From Peptococcaceae bacterium UBA5767 (GTDB lineage: Bacteria; Bacillota; TC1; UBA5767): 60,620 nt of DNA. Shown here one piece after another: positions 50,956 to 59,131 of this stretch. Within the stretch, counting starts at the first letter, position 1, and every line of letters starts with the position of its first letter. The notes beneath the pieces are model-generated. The model saw nothing but the letters and a program-made list of their open reading frames with translations. It did not search any database and was not told the DNA's origin. Both the position numbers and the translations under genes were made by a program. The stretch is from contig DIET01000022.1 in assembly GCA_002418765.1 (NCBI GenBank), positions 1 through 60,620 on the forward strand, read 5' to 3'.

Positions 50956-52141
50956 TCTGATTCGTATCCGTAATGATATAAGACGATCTGTGAATGAACA
51001 AATCGCCCGTTACCCAAGCATAGAAGATGATCAGTTAAGAGACGTGATTACAGAAGAGGTACTTGCTTACGAGGAAGAGCAGGTTCTTAGTTTTTCAGAA
51101 AAAGAACAACTCATTGTCAGCATTTACAATTCCATGCGCAGACTGGATATCCTACAACCTTTTCTTGATGATGATAGTATTTCGGAGATCATGATCAATG
51201 GCCCAGATCATATTTTCATTGAACGCAAAGGGAAGATGGAACGCATTCGCCAGACTTTCGATAACAGAGAAACGCTGGAGAATCTCATTCAGAACATCGT
51301 GACCAAGGTTAATCGCTCGGTCAATGAAACATCTCCCATTGTGGATGCACGTTTGCAGGATGGTTCAAGAATTGCTGTGGTATTGCCTCCCGTGGCTTTG
51401 CAAGGACCAATCATGACCATTCGGAAGTTTCCAGATAATCCTTTGACCATGGAGGACTTGACGTCAGAAAACAGCCTGACGCAAGAAGCGGCAACTTTTT
51501 TGAAACGGCTGGTGCAGAGTAAATACAATATTTTTATCAGTGGAGGCACCAGTTCAGGCAAGACAACGTTTCTCAATATCCTTACCAACTATATTCCCTC
51601 AGATGAGAGAATCATTACTATTGAAGATTCCGCTGAACTCCAAATAAAGAATAAGGAAAACCTCATTCGTCTGGAGGCCAGAATGGATGCTGGCATGGGT
51701 TGTGAGATTGCTATCCGAGACCTCATTAAAACAGCATTGCGACTTAGACCGGACCGCATTATTGTAGGAGAAGTTCGAGGGAAAGAAGCCTTGGATATGC
51801 TTCAGGCCATGAACACAGGACATGATGGGTCTCTTTCAACAGGGCATGCCAATTCAGCCAAGGACGCACTGAAACGTCTTGAGGTGATGGCGATTGAGGC
51901 AGGAGACATTCCTTTGCTGTCCATCAAGCAACAAATTGCCTCGGCCATTGAAGTGGTTGTCCAGCTTTGTCGTATGGAAGATGGTAAAAGAAGAGTGTTG
52001 GAGATTTCAGAGTTATTGGGATTGCATCAAGACGAATATGAGACACAACCATTGTTTATGTACGATATTGCTTCTCAAGGATTGGTCGCATGTGCAGAGC
52101 TTCAGCATCGCCAGAAGTGGCAAATGCATGGAGGGGAATAG
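50948..52141 (+). CDS. Tad pilus assembly ATPase TadA/CpaF
   Basis: Secretion ATPase that powers Flp pilus assembly. The 397 residues have Walker A ISGGTSSGKTTFLN, the Asp box TIEDSAELQIK, Walker B RPDRIIVGEVRGKEAL and the His box STGHANSAKDAL. The start is TTG 50948, within the end of the previous gene. tadB-like follows after two bases. Confidence 0.94.
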   Translation: MSDLIRIRNDIRRSVNEQIARYPSIEDDQLRDVITEEVLAYEEEQVLSFSEKEQLIVSIYNSMRRLDILQPFLDDDSISEIMINGPDHIFIERKGKMERIRQTFDNRETLENLIQNIVTKVNRSVNETSPIVDARLQDGSRIAVVLPPVALQGPIMTIRKFPDNPLTMEDLTSENSLTQEAATFLKRLVQSKYNIFISGGTSSGKTTFLNILTNYIPSDERIITIEDSAELQIKNKENLIRLEARMDAGMGCEIAIRDLIKTALRLRPDRIIVGEVRGKEALDMLQAMNTGHDGSLSTGHANSAKDALKRLEVMAIEAGDIPLLSIKQQIASAIEVVVQLCRMEDGKRRVLEISELLGLHQDEYETQPLFMYDIASQGLVACAELQHRQKWQMHGGE

Positions 52142-52143
52142 AT

Positions 52144-52857
52144 ATGCTCAATCTTGAAAAAATAGTGGCGATGCTCAGCGTTATCTTATTAGGAAGATTT
52201 CTTTTTGGTGTTTGGCTGATGGGGATTTTGATGTTGCCACTTGGTCTTATGATGCACAGTAGATGGCATCAGGGCAGAATGCAACAAGTTGAACGGCAAT
52301 ATTTATCACAGTATTTGGATTTTCTCAGTGTTTTTGCCATGGCCAGCAGCGTAGGACGCAGTGGTCTCGAGGGCTTTGCCTACTGTTACCAGGAACTTTG
52401 TTTGATTTATCCACAAGACAAAAGTTTTATGCTTGATGTGAAGCAGGTGATGAATAAAACGACCATGGATAGCGATATATATGAGATTTTTATGGAACAT
52501 GATTTTCAGCTTCCTCGAGAGGAGGTAGACGTTTTTGCTCAGATGCTCTATCTGGGGAGCAAAAAAGGAGGCGACATGGATCGTATATTATCGTACTGTT
52601 CTTCGCTGTTGGAAGAAAGAGTCAAACTAGAGCGTGACAAGGAAGTCATGCTGGCCAAGCAAAAATTGGAGCTGGACATAATCATTGCCTTGCCATTTAT
52701 TCTTTTGCTGATGATGAAAAGCCTGAATCCTTCCTATTTGGAAACACTGACGGGAAGTCCTTTGGGCGTGGTTGCGATGAGTCTCGCTTTTCTCCTGATG
52801 GGTTTTGCCGTTTTTTTGGGGGTGCAGTTATGTCGCTTTTTACCTACTTCGCCTTAA
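52144..52857 (+). CDS. Tad pilus membrane platform protein TadB-like
   Basis: 237 residues of the type II secretion F family. Hydrophobic segments near the N-terminus (MLSVILLGRFLFGVWLMGIL) and two at the C-terminus bracket a cytoplasmic helical domain. GGAGGGG precedes ATG 52144. It overlaps the next gene by 28 bases. Confidence 0.85.
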   Translation: MLNLEKIVAMLSVILLGRFLFGVWLMGILMLPLGLMMHSRWHQGRMQQVERQYLSQYLDFLSVFAMASSVGRSGLEGFAYCYQELCLIYPQDKSFMLDVKQVMNKTTMDSDIYEIFMEHDFQLPREEVDVFAQMLYLGSKKGGDMDRILSYCSSLLEERVKLERDKEVMLAKQKLELDIIIALPFILLLMMKSLNPSYLETLTGSPLGVVAMSLAFLLMGFAVFLGVQLCRFLPTSP

Positions 52858-53549
52858 AGCTACAACAAAGTGCATACGGACGATTTTATCTGCGAGCGCA
52901 AGAGATGTTGGACAACAATGAGAAGATGCTTTCGTTCATGCCGGATCATGTGTGCTTACTGCAACGGCAAAGCTTGATATTGCTACTGGGACTTTTGGGC
53001 TATCTGTGGTGCAAAGAGAAGATATTTTTGTTTGTTTTTTTGGCTACGTTTCTTCATCTACGTCCTCTTTTGGTTTTGCGCCGCAATGAAAAAGCCTTGT
53101 CTAGAAGCATGCATCATGCTTTTCCTTTGTACATCAGTAATTTGATTATCTTTTTGGAGGCAGGCTATCCTATGGAGACGGCACTACGGCATTCTGCCAC
53201 AATGGGAAATAAGAATCATTTAAAAACGTTGTTTCTGGAAGCTTTTCAGGCCATTGATAATGGAGAGAAAAGAGAGGTAGCTTGGCAAAATATTGTACGC
53301 AGAGCCAAAGACCCGTATGTATCCAAATTAATTTTTGTGGCAGAGCAGGGCATGCGTATCGGTAAGCGCCAGGTGATGGGGAGTTTGACCATGCTGTCTG
53401 CACAATGCTGGAAAGAGCAGCTTGATGATATGCAAAAGGACAGTGCCAGGGCTTCAGCAAAAATGGTGTTTCCCATGATGATCATGTTCTTTGCTGTGGC
53501 CATATTGGCGATGGCGCCCGGTTTGATTACCTTGTTCAGTGCTTTTTGA
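52830..53549 (+). CDS. Tad pilus membrane platform protein TadC-like
   Basis: 239 residues, second type II secretion F family member. An N-terminal hydrophobic pair (LILLLGLLGYLW ... IFLFVFLATFLHL) is followed by a cytoplasmic domain with HAFPLYISNLIIFLEAGYPME and a C-terminal membrane segment (MIMFFAVAILAMAPGLITL). It pairs with TadB to form the inner-membrane platform. GGGGGTG precedes the ATG. Confidence 0.85.
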   Translation: MSLFTYFALKLQQSAYGRFYLRAQEMLDNNEKMLSFMPDHVCLLQRQSLILLLGLLGYLWCKEKIFLFVFLATFLHLRPLLVLRRNEKALSRSMHHAFPLYISNLIIFLEAGYPMETALRHSATMGNKNHLKTLFLEAFQAIDNGEKREVAWQNIVRRAKDPYVSKLIFVAEQGMRIGKRQVMGSLTMLSAQCWKEQLDDMQKDSARASAKMVFPMMIMFFAVAILAMAPGLITLFSAF

Positions 53550-53592
53550 TGGAAAAATAAGAAGAAAAATAAAAGGAAAGAGAGGTATAACC

Positions 53593-53805
53593 ATGTTGGA
53601 TTTAAAACAGACGATTGTTCGCTTCATCCGTGATGAACGTGGTGTGGAAACAGTGGAAGCCGTCATCTTGATGATTGCCATTGTTGCCATTGGCTTTGCT
53701 TTCAAGTCAACCCTCACCAATTGGTTCAACGGATTGATCGCACAAATCGGCGATGGCACCAAAGAAGGGATGGTAGAGGTGCATGTGGGGACATTTCAAG
53801 ATTAG
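53593..53805 (+). CDS. Flp-type major pilin
   Basis: 70 residues. The leader MLDLKQTIVRFIRDERG ends in the Gly expected before type IVb cleavage, and the mature part begins VETVEAVILMIAIVAIG with Glu at +5. A hydrophobic stretch and a short C-terminal tail follow. No prepilin peptidase gene (TadV) is in the window, so one must be elsewhere. GAGAGGT precedes ATG 53593. The end overlaps the TadE-like gene by 23 bases. Confidence 0.85.
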   Translation: MLDLKQTIVRFIRDERGVETVEAVILMIAIVAIGFAFKSTLTNWFNGLIAQIGDGTKEGMVEVHVGTFQD

Positions 53806-54472
53806 GACAGGGAGTGTTTTGGTGGAAGCGACATGGCTGGTGCCTTTGGTACTTAGTGTTTCACTTTTCCTGGGTCTCTTTTTGATGCAGCTTTTTGATT
53901 TTACCCTGATGGCACATCGGATGCTATCGTCTGTCCGGGCTGAAACATTTGACTGGATTCAACCGGAAGATGGGCTCTACTGGGATGCCATCAGTGGGTT
54001 CTATAAAGGAGGTGAGTATGATGCATCGATGGGGGATGTAAGGTTGTCTCGTGAAAAATGGAATGATTTTGGATGGGCATTTGGTGTCAAAGCGCAAGTG
54101 AAGCGGAGCTGGCAGGTGGGTGAGGATACATGGTCCCTCATCTACCGCATAAAAAATGCCAGTGTTTTGCCGGCTTATGCTTTACGTCAAGCCAAGCTTA
54201 TGGAGGACGAGATTCTTCCTTTGTTGGAAGATCTTCTTCCGAGTCAAAACAGTGATCTATTCCCCCAAGAGGTTTATATTGTGGATGACTCAGACAAAGA
54301 ACATGACTACCTAAAGGTATATCATCTGTCCAAAGACTGTCAGTACGTCAGGAACAAGTCCTATGAGACGACCAGCAGGGCGATAGCCACGGCAAAAGGA
54401 TATAGACCTTGTATGATTTGTACCAAAAAAGAAATTGCACAAAAGCAAGAAAGCTTGCTATCATATGAATAG
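53783..54472 (+). CDS. TadE-like pseudopilin with C-terminal Cys/His motif
   Basis: 229 residues. The N-terminal TadE-type segment GSVLVEATWLVPLVLSVSLF has the conserved Glu and hydrophobic helix. The C-terminal 45 residues carry H-x4-C (HLSKDC) and, later, GYRPCMIC, a pattern shared with small Ada-like zinc modules found at the ends of secreted proteins. A metal-binding tip on a minor pilin is inferred. AGAGGTG precedes the ATG, which lies inside the pilin gene. Confidence 0.75.
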   Translation: MWGHFKIRTGSVLVEATWLVPLVLSVSLFLGLFLMQLFDFTLMAHRMLSSVRAETFDWIQPEDGLYWDAISGFYKGGEYDASMGDVRLSREKWNDFGWAFGVKAQVKRSWQVGEDTWSLIYRIKNASVLPAYALRQAKLMEDEILPLLEDLLPSQNSDLFPQEVYIVDDSDKEHDYLKVYHLSKDCQYVRNKSYETTSRAIATAKGYRPCMICTKKEIAQKQESLLSYE

Positions 54473-54482
54473 GAGGTGCACC

Positions 54483-54662
54483 ATGGAGTATAAAATACAT
54501 GACCGGGTCCAAATGAAGAAGCCACATCCTTGTGGAAGCAATGAATGGGAAATTTTACGGGTGGGTATGGATTTTCGTATCAAATGTCTTGGTTGTCAGC
54601 GCGTGGTGATGCTTCCTAGAAAGAAATTTGAGAAAGAAGTTAAAAAAATACTCAGTGACTAG
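54483..54662 (+). CDS. DUF951 small protein (YyzM-like)
   Basis: 59 residues, with VQMKKPHPCGSNEWEILRVG followed by IKCLGCQRVVMLPRKKFE. Members of this family lie beside rpsF or ychF in Firmicutes; the role is unknown and a zinc or nucleic-acid site is possible. AGGAGGTGCACC precedes ATG 54483. It ends just before the rpsF promoter. Confidence 0.88.
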   Translation: MEYKIHDRVQMKKPHPCGSNEWEILRVGMDFRIKCLGCQRVVMLPRKKFEKEVKKILSD

Positions 54663-54669
54663 GTTTTCA

Positions 54670-54698
54670 TTGCGAGGTGTGAACAGAAGTGTTACAAT
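54670..54698 (+). promoter_or_regulatory. Promoter of rpsF-ssb-rpsR
   Basis: TTGCGA (54670-54675), 17 bases, TACAAT (54693-54698), then a leader of about 60 bases before rpsF. Confidence 0.7.
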
Positions 54699-54723
54699 AG
54701 TGCGACGATGAATAATCATCCTT

Positions 54724-54741
54724 ACCCTAGATATCTAGGGT
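54724..54741 (+). promoter_or_regulatory. Palindrome in the rpsF leader
   Basis: ACCCTAGATATCTAGGGT, a perfect 18-base palindrome in the untranslated leader, ten bases before the AAGGAGGTG ribosome site of rpsF. rpsF leaders in many bacteria bind S6:S18 for feedback; the bulged CCG of that motif is not clearly visible here, so it may be a different element. Confidence 0.5.
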
Positions 54742-54766
54742 CAAAGTCCAGAAGGAGGTGAAACGA

Positions 54767-55054
54767 ATGAGAAAGTACGAGTGTTTATACATCATTGATC
54801 CAGATCTCGAAGAAGAAGTGATTCAAGGCGTTGTCGACAAATATAGTCAATTGCTTGAAAGTCATGAATGTGATGAGATTACGGTGGATGCATGGGGAAA
54901 ACGCAAACTTGCTTATGAGATTCGAAAAAAACGTGAAGGGTATTATGTTCTTATGGAGTATAATGGTCCAGCTGATTTTGTCAGCGAGCTTGAACGTTTG
55001 ATGGGAATCGATGAAAAAGTAATGAAGTACCTGGTTACCAGAAAAGACAAATAG
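54767..55054 (+). CDS. rpsF: Ribosomal protein bS6
   Basis: 95 residues, MRKYECLYIIDPDLEEE ... GKRKLAYEIRKKREGYYVLM, typical S6. The start is ATG 54767 after AAGGAGGTG; the GTG at 54758 is within the ribosome site. First gene of rpsF-ssb-rpsR. Confidence 0.97.
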   Translation: MRKYECLYIIDPDLEEEVIQGVVDKYSQLLESHECDEITVDAWGKRKLAYEIRKKREGYYVLMEYNGPADFVSELERLMGIDEKVMKYLVTRKDK

Positions 55055-55070
55055 GAAAGAGGTGCTTGCT

Positions 55071-55484
55071 TTGTTCAACAAAGTTGTCATGATTGGTAGA
55101 CTCACCAGAGACCCAGAATTAAGATTTACACCCAACGGAAAAGCGGTGGCCAATTTTTCATTGGCTGTTGATCGTACCTTTAAACGCGAGGGACAGCCGG
55201 ATGCCGATTTTTTCCGGGTAACGGTTTGGGGCAAGCAGGCCGAAAATTGTGCAAATTACTTGTCCAAAGGCAGCATGACAGCTGTGGATGGACGTATGGA
55301 AATCAACAAATACAATGACAAAGATGGACAGGAACGAATCAGTGTTGATTTGATTGCTTCAGACGTGCGTTTTCTTAGTTCGCCGGGTGGCAAGAAAAGT
55401 GATGCAGGAGATGAGTCGAGTGCCTCTTCGGATGAAGGTCCGGGAGATATGAGTGACTTCTCTGATGATGACCTGCCGTTTTAG
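55071..55484 (+). CDS. ssb: Single-stranded DNA-binding protein
   Basis: 137 residues with an OB fold (VVMIGRLTRDPELRFTPNG, ADFFRVTVWGKQAE, DGRMEINKY) and an acidic tail ending DDDLPF, the protein-docking tip. I favour the TTG at 55071 (MFNKVVMIGRL), which has GAGGTG at the right distance; a GTG at 55062 would add three residues. It coats single strands in replication and repair. Confidence 0.95.
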   Translation: MFNKVVMIGRLTRDPELRFTPNGKAVANFSLAVDRTFKREGQPDADFFRVTVWGKQAENCANYLSKGSMTAVDGRMEINKYNDKDGQERISVDLIASDVRFLSSPGGKKSDAGDESSASSDEGPGDMSDFSDDDLPF

Positions 55485-55501
55485 TTGAGGGAGGAAATGT
55501 C

Positions 55502-55735
55502 ATGAAACGTGAAAGAATGAGAAAACCACGTAGAAAAGTTTGCAGCTTCTGTGTAGATAAAGTTGAATCTATTGATTATAAGGATATCAACAAGCTGAAA
55601 AAATTTGTGACGGAGCGTGGTAAAATTCTGCCAAGAAGAATTACAGGTGCCTGCGCTTCTCACCAAAGACAGATTACCACGGCCATCAAAAGAGCAAGAC
55701 ATATTGCTTTGATGCCTTATGCTACACAAGAGTAG
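55502..55735 (+). CDS. rpsR: Ribosomal protein bS18
   Basis: 77 residues, with RKVCSFCVDKVESIDYKD, LPRRITGACASHQRQI and AIKRARHIALMPY. It keeps Cys residues in a CSFC pair, so it is a zinc-type (C+) S18, although the full Cys set is reduced. GGGAGGAA precedes the ATG. A terminator follows. Confidence 0.97.
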   Translation: MKRERMRKPRRKVCSFCVDKVESIDYKDINKLKKFVTERGKILPRRITGACASHQRQITTAIKRARHIALMPYATQE

Positions 55736-55748
55736 AATGATTGCCTGG

Positions 55749-55780
55749 GACTTCGCAAATTTGGCGAAGTCTCTTTTTTT
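55749..55780 (+). terminator. Terminator of rpsF-ssb-rpsR
   Basis: GACTTCGC / GCGAAGTC stem with a seven-base loop, then TC and seven T. Confidence 0.9.
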
Positions 55781-55827
55781 AATTGTGGATACAGTGTAGA
55801 ATAATCTTGTGTCTGTGAGGAGAAGTT

Positions 55828-56841
55828 ATGTTTGAGGTAGAAAAAAGGAATCGTTCCCATTATATAGCCGAAGGCGCCATTATGAGCAGTGTTGCCGCTC
55901 TGTTGGGTTTGTTAGGCATTTATTTTCCACCCTTGAGCATCGTGACCAATTTGGTCTGGCTGGTGCCCTTGATTATCATCACCATGCGCTGGGATATCAA
56001 GAGAGGCTTGATGTCTCTTCTTATTTCAGGTCTTCTGATGGGTGTTTTGTCAAGCCCGGTGGATGCCTTGCTTTTGTTGGTTGAATATGGTGGTTTGGCG
56101 CTGGTGTATGGGTATAGTTTTCAAAAGATGCATAAACTGGAAAAAACATTGCTCCGTGGTATACTAACAGCAGCCTTGGGTAGCATTTTGATGATTGCAC
56201 TGAGCATAGGGATTTTGGGGTTCAATCCTTCTGATTTGCTGGCAGAAATGCAAAATGCTTCGATGTCTACCGTTAGTTTTTATGAAGAAACAGGCATGAT
56301 GGCTCGGTTTGAAGAGCAAGGCATTTCCCGGGAACAAGTCATGGATATCGCTGAACGGGTAGGGGCTACCATGGTGCTTATTCTTCCTAGTATTATGGTT
56401 GTTTTGGCTATGATTACTGCGATTGTCTCTTTGATGGTGACACGAGGGGTGCTAAGTCGGCTGAAGATTCCAGTTCCTCAGAAATTGCCGCCTTTTCGGG
56501 AATGGAAACTGGATTTTCGTTTTGTCTATGGGTTCATAGCGGGTCTGCTTGCTTTTTTGGCAGGGGATTATTGGCAACTTTCGATGTTGTCTACCTTGGG
56601 CATTAATCTGTTGGTCGCATTTGGCTTTATTTTTTCACTGCAGGGGCTTGCGGTTCTCATTAGCCTTTTTACCGGCTTCAAGGCCAAACCATTTGTACGT
56701 ATCTTCATGGTGGCTTTGTTGGTATTGTATGCCCAAGTGATGATTTATTTGCTTTTGTTTGTGGGTTTGTTTGATGAATTTTTCGATTATAGAAAACGCT
56801 TGAGGAAGAAGGGAGACAAAGATGAAGGTCATTCTGAATAA
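55828..56841 (+). CDS. DUF2232 membrane protein (YybS-like)
   Basis: 337 residues with about eight hydrophobic segments and a charged C-terminus. This family stands before rplI or gdpP in Firmicutes and its function is unknown. In Bacillus, gdpP lies between yybS and rplI; here it is absent and rplI overlaps this gene by 20 bases. GAGGAGAAG precedes the ATG. Confidence 0.85.
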   Translation: MFEVEKRNRSHYIAEGAIMSSVAALLGLLGIYFPPLSIVTNLVWLVPLIIITMRWDIKRGLMSLLISGLLMGVLSSPVDALLLLVEYGGLALVYGYSFQKMHKLEKTLLRGILTAALGSILMIALSIGILGFNPSDLLAEMQNASMSTVSFYEETGMMARFEEQGISREQVMDIAERVGATMVLILPSIMVVLAMITAIVSLMVTRGVLSRLKIPVPQKLPPFREWKLDFRFVYGFIAGLLAFLAGDYWQLSMLSTLGINLLVAFGFIFSLQGLAVLISLFTGFKAKPFVRIFMVALLVLYAQVMIYLLLFVGLFDEFFDYRKRLRKKGDKDEGHSE

Positions 56842-57271
56842 AGATGTCAAGAAATTGGGGAACAAGGGTGAAGTCGTCACGGTGAGTGATGGTTATGCCC
56901 GTAATTATCTAATCCCCAGAGATCTGGCCAAAGAAGCGACAGAGGGAAATGTGCGTCAGGCCAAGGAAAAACAACAAGAGTTGGTTGACCAGGAACGAAG
57001 AAAACAAGAAGAAGCCAATCAAAAAAAAGCAATGTTGGAGGGAGAAGTGTTGTCCTATCGAACCAAAGCTGGATCAGCGGGCAGATTGTTTGGTGCCATC
57101 ACCAACAAGGATTTGGCACAGACCATCTTGGAGACCTATGGGTTGGATATAGACAAAAAGAAAATCGAAATGGATGAGCATATCAAGGAACTGGGTATGT
57201 ACGACATCAAAGTTCGACTCTATCCCCAAGTTGTGGCCCACATCAAAGTTCTGGTGCAGGAAGAAGAATAG
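56822..57271 (+). CDS. rplI: Ribosomal protein bL9
   Basis: 149 residues. The N-terminal domain has MKVILNKDVKKLGNKGEVV and GYARNYLIP, a long charged connecting helix (residues about 42-75) follows, and the C-terminal domain ends in VAHIKVLV. Overlap with DUF2232 gene suggests coupling; dnaB follows after 9 bases. Confidence 0.97.
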   Translation: MKVILNKDVKKLGNKGEVVTVSDGYARNYLIPRDLAKEATEGNVRQAKEKQQELVDQERRKQEEANQKKAMLEGEVLSYRTKAGSAGRLFGAITNKDLAQTILETYGLDIDKKKIEMDEHIKELGMYDIKVRLYPQVVAHIKVLVQEEE

Positions 57272-57280
57272 AGGGAAACC

Positions 57281-58591
57281 ATGTTGGAAAGAATTCCTCC
57301 CCATAATGAAGAAGCAGAGCAGGCTTTCCTGGGCTCGCTGATATTGCAAGGCGATATGCTCGATGAGGTAACGGGAAATTTGCGCAGGGCCAGTTTCTAT
57401 TTTGAGAAGCATGGCATTATTTATCAGGCTATTGTAGATTTGGCTGAGGCGTATAAACCCATCGATCTCATTACATTGACCAATCATCTCAAGGAAAAGG
57501 ATGTGTTGGACAAAGTAGGTGGATCATCATATATTGCGTATCTTTCTACAGTGGTGCCAACGGCAGCCAATGTAGGGTATTATGCTGAGATCGTGGAGAA
57601 AAATGCCATTTTAAGAGAATTGATCGCTACGTCTACCAACATTGCTGGTAAAGCTTTTGCCGGGGAAGCTGATGTTTCATTTCTTTTGGATGAGTCGGAG
57701 CGGATGATTCTTGATGTGGCATCGAAGCGTCAGAAAGAGGGTTTTGTAGAAATCAAGGACGCCCTCAATACGGCCATTGACAACATTTCCAATATGGCCA
57801 AGAACAAAGGAGACGTGACGGGCATTCCTACTTATCGCGACTTGGACAAGTATCTTTTGGGCCTGCATCAGAGCGATATGATCATTGTGGCCGCTCGCCC
57901 TGGGATGGGGAAAACATCTTTTTGCCTGAACCTGGCACTCAAGGCTGCCAAACACGATTATCCTGTGGCACTATTTTCCCTGGAGATGTCTGCCGATCAG
58001 CTGGTTACCCGGATGCTATCTTCAGAATCTATGATTGATCAACAGAAGCTTCGTTCTGGGAATATTACCATGGAAGAAATAGAGCGCATGATCAAAACGG
58101 CCAGTGAGATATCTACTCTTCCTATCTATCTAGATGATACTCCGGGTATTAGTGTGATGGAAATCAGAGGCCGGTCCAGACGCCTAAAAGCCAAACAGGG
58201 ACTTGGTCTCATCATTATTGACTATTTGCAGTTGATGCAGTCTCACAAGAAATCAGAAAATCGGCAGCAGGAAGTGTCAGAGATTTCTCGGTCTTTGAAG
58301 GCGCTAGCCCGTGAACTGGATGTGCCGGTGCTTGCTTTGTCACAGCTGAGCCGGGCATCAGAGCAGACGACGGATAAAAAACCGGCATTGAGCCATTTGC
58401 GGGAATCGGGGTCTCTGGAACAAGATAGTGACTGCGTTATGTTTATTCATCGACCAGAGTATTACGATGATGAGACCGAAAAGAAAAACATTGCTGAAAT
58501 CATCATTGCCAAACATAGACATGGTCCTACGGGTACGGTGGAATTGGCTTTTTTTGCCGAATTGACCAAGTTTGCTGATTTGGCACATTAA
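57281..58591 (+). CDS. dnaB: Replicative DNA helicase (DnaB; DnaC in Bacillus)
   Basis: 436 residues. The N-terminal helical domain starts PPHNEEAEQAFLGSLI. The RecA-like motor has Walker A ARPGMGKTSFCLN, FSLEMSADQL, Walker B LIIIDYLQLM, and the ALSQLSRASE and SLEQDSD motifs. No intein is present. It unwinds DNA at the fork. Next to rplI as in most Firmicutes. Confidence 0.98.
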   Translation: MLERIPPHNEEAEQAFLGSLILQGDMLDEVTGNLRRASFYFEKHGIIYQAIVDLAEAYKPIDLITLTNHLKEKDVLDKVGGSSYIAYLSTVVPTAANVGYYAEIVEKNAILRELIATSTNIAGKAFAGEADVSFLLDESERMILDVASKRQKEGFVEIKDALNTAIDNISNMAKNKGDVTGIPTYRDLDKYLLGLHQSDMIIVAARPGMGKTSFCLNLALKAAKHDYPVALFSLEMSADQLVTRMLSSESMIDQQKLRSGNITMEEIERMIKTASEISTLPIYLDDTPGISVMEIRGRSRRLKAKQGLGLIIIDYLQLMQSHKKSENRQQEVSEISRSLKALARELDVPVLALSQLSRASEQTTDKKPALSHLRESGSLEQDSDCVMFIHRPEYYDDETEKKNIAEIIIAKHRHGPTGTVELAFFAELTKFADLAH

Positions 58592-58614
58592 TGTGAACAA
58601 AAGCTAGTATTGTT

Positions 58615-58633
58615 GGACATCCTGTCCTATAAT
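58615..58633 (+). promoter_or_regulatory. Putative queT promoter with small dyad
   Basis: TATAAT at 58628-58633 is preceded directly by GGACA-TCC-TGTCC (58615-58627). The dyad would sit in the spacer of the promoter and could be an operator. No preQ1 riboswitch is recognisable in the short leader. Confidence 0.45.
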
Positions 58634-58656
58634 GGTGCAGTATTGTGGAGGTGAAC

Positions 58657-59112
58657 TTGAGCAAAAAATGGATTCGTGGTGCGCTGATTGCGGCCATCTA
58701 TATTACGTTGTGTGTGATTCCCGGTATTTCGGCGATTGCTTTTGGCCCAGTACAGTTTCGTATAGCAGAAAGTTTAACAGTGCTGCCCATTTTGTTTCCA
58801 GAGGCTATCCCTGGCTTGTTTGTGGGAGCCTTTATCGCCAACATGACTGGCCCTATTGGTCTGGTGGATGCTATCTTTGGTTCTTTGGCTACCTTGACAG
58901 CCGCGTTGCTGACGTATCGTTTACGAAAAACGATGTGGGCTTATTGGTCTCCTGTTGTGGTCAATGGCATAGTAGTGGCAGCGTATCTGCATTCTTTTTT
59001 TGATTTGCCATATTTGCCTACGGCATTGAGTATTGCCGCAGGTGAGGCCGCAGTGGTGTTTACACTGGGTAGGTTGTTGATCAAGAAGCTTCGCAGTGCG
59101 GGCATAGAGTAG
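58657..59112 (+). CDS. queT: QueT-family transporter (queuosine precursor uptake)
   Basis: 151 residues with about five hydrophobic segments. The motifs FGPVQFRIAESLTVLPILFP and AIPGLFVGAFIANM identify the QueT family, thought to be substrate-binding membrane subunits of ECF-type importers for preQ1 or related queuosine precursors. I choose TTG 58657 behind GGAGGTG; an upstream GTG is part of that site. It is between dnaB and purA. Confidence 0.88.
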   Translation: MSKKWIRGALIAAIYITLCVIPGISAIAFGPVQFRIAESLTVLPILFPEAIPGLFVGAFIANMTGPIGLVDAIFGSLATLTAALLTYRLRKTMWAYWSPVVVNGIVVAAYLHSFFDLPYLPTALSIAAGEAAVVFTLGRLLIKKLRSAGIE

Positions 59113-59131
59113 AATGGGGAGGAACAAATAA

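Noticed and set aside
58592..58656. preQ1 riboswitch before queT
   Set aside because: The leader is too short and lacks the C-rich loop and A-rich tail of the known classes.
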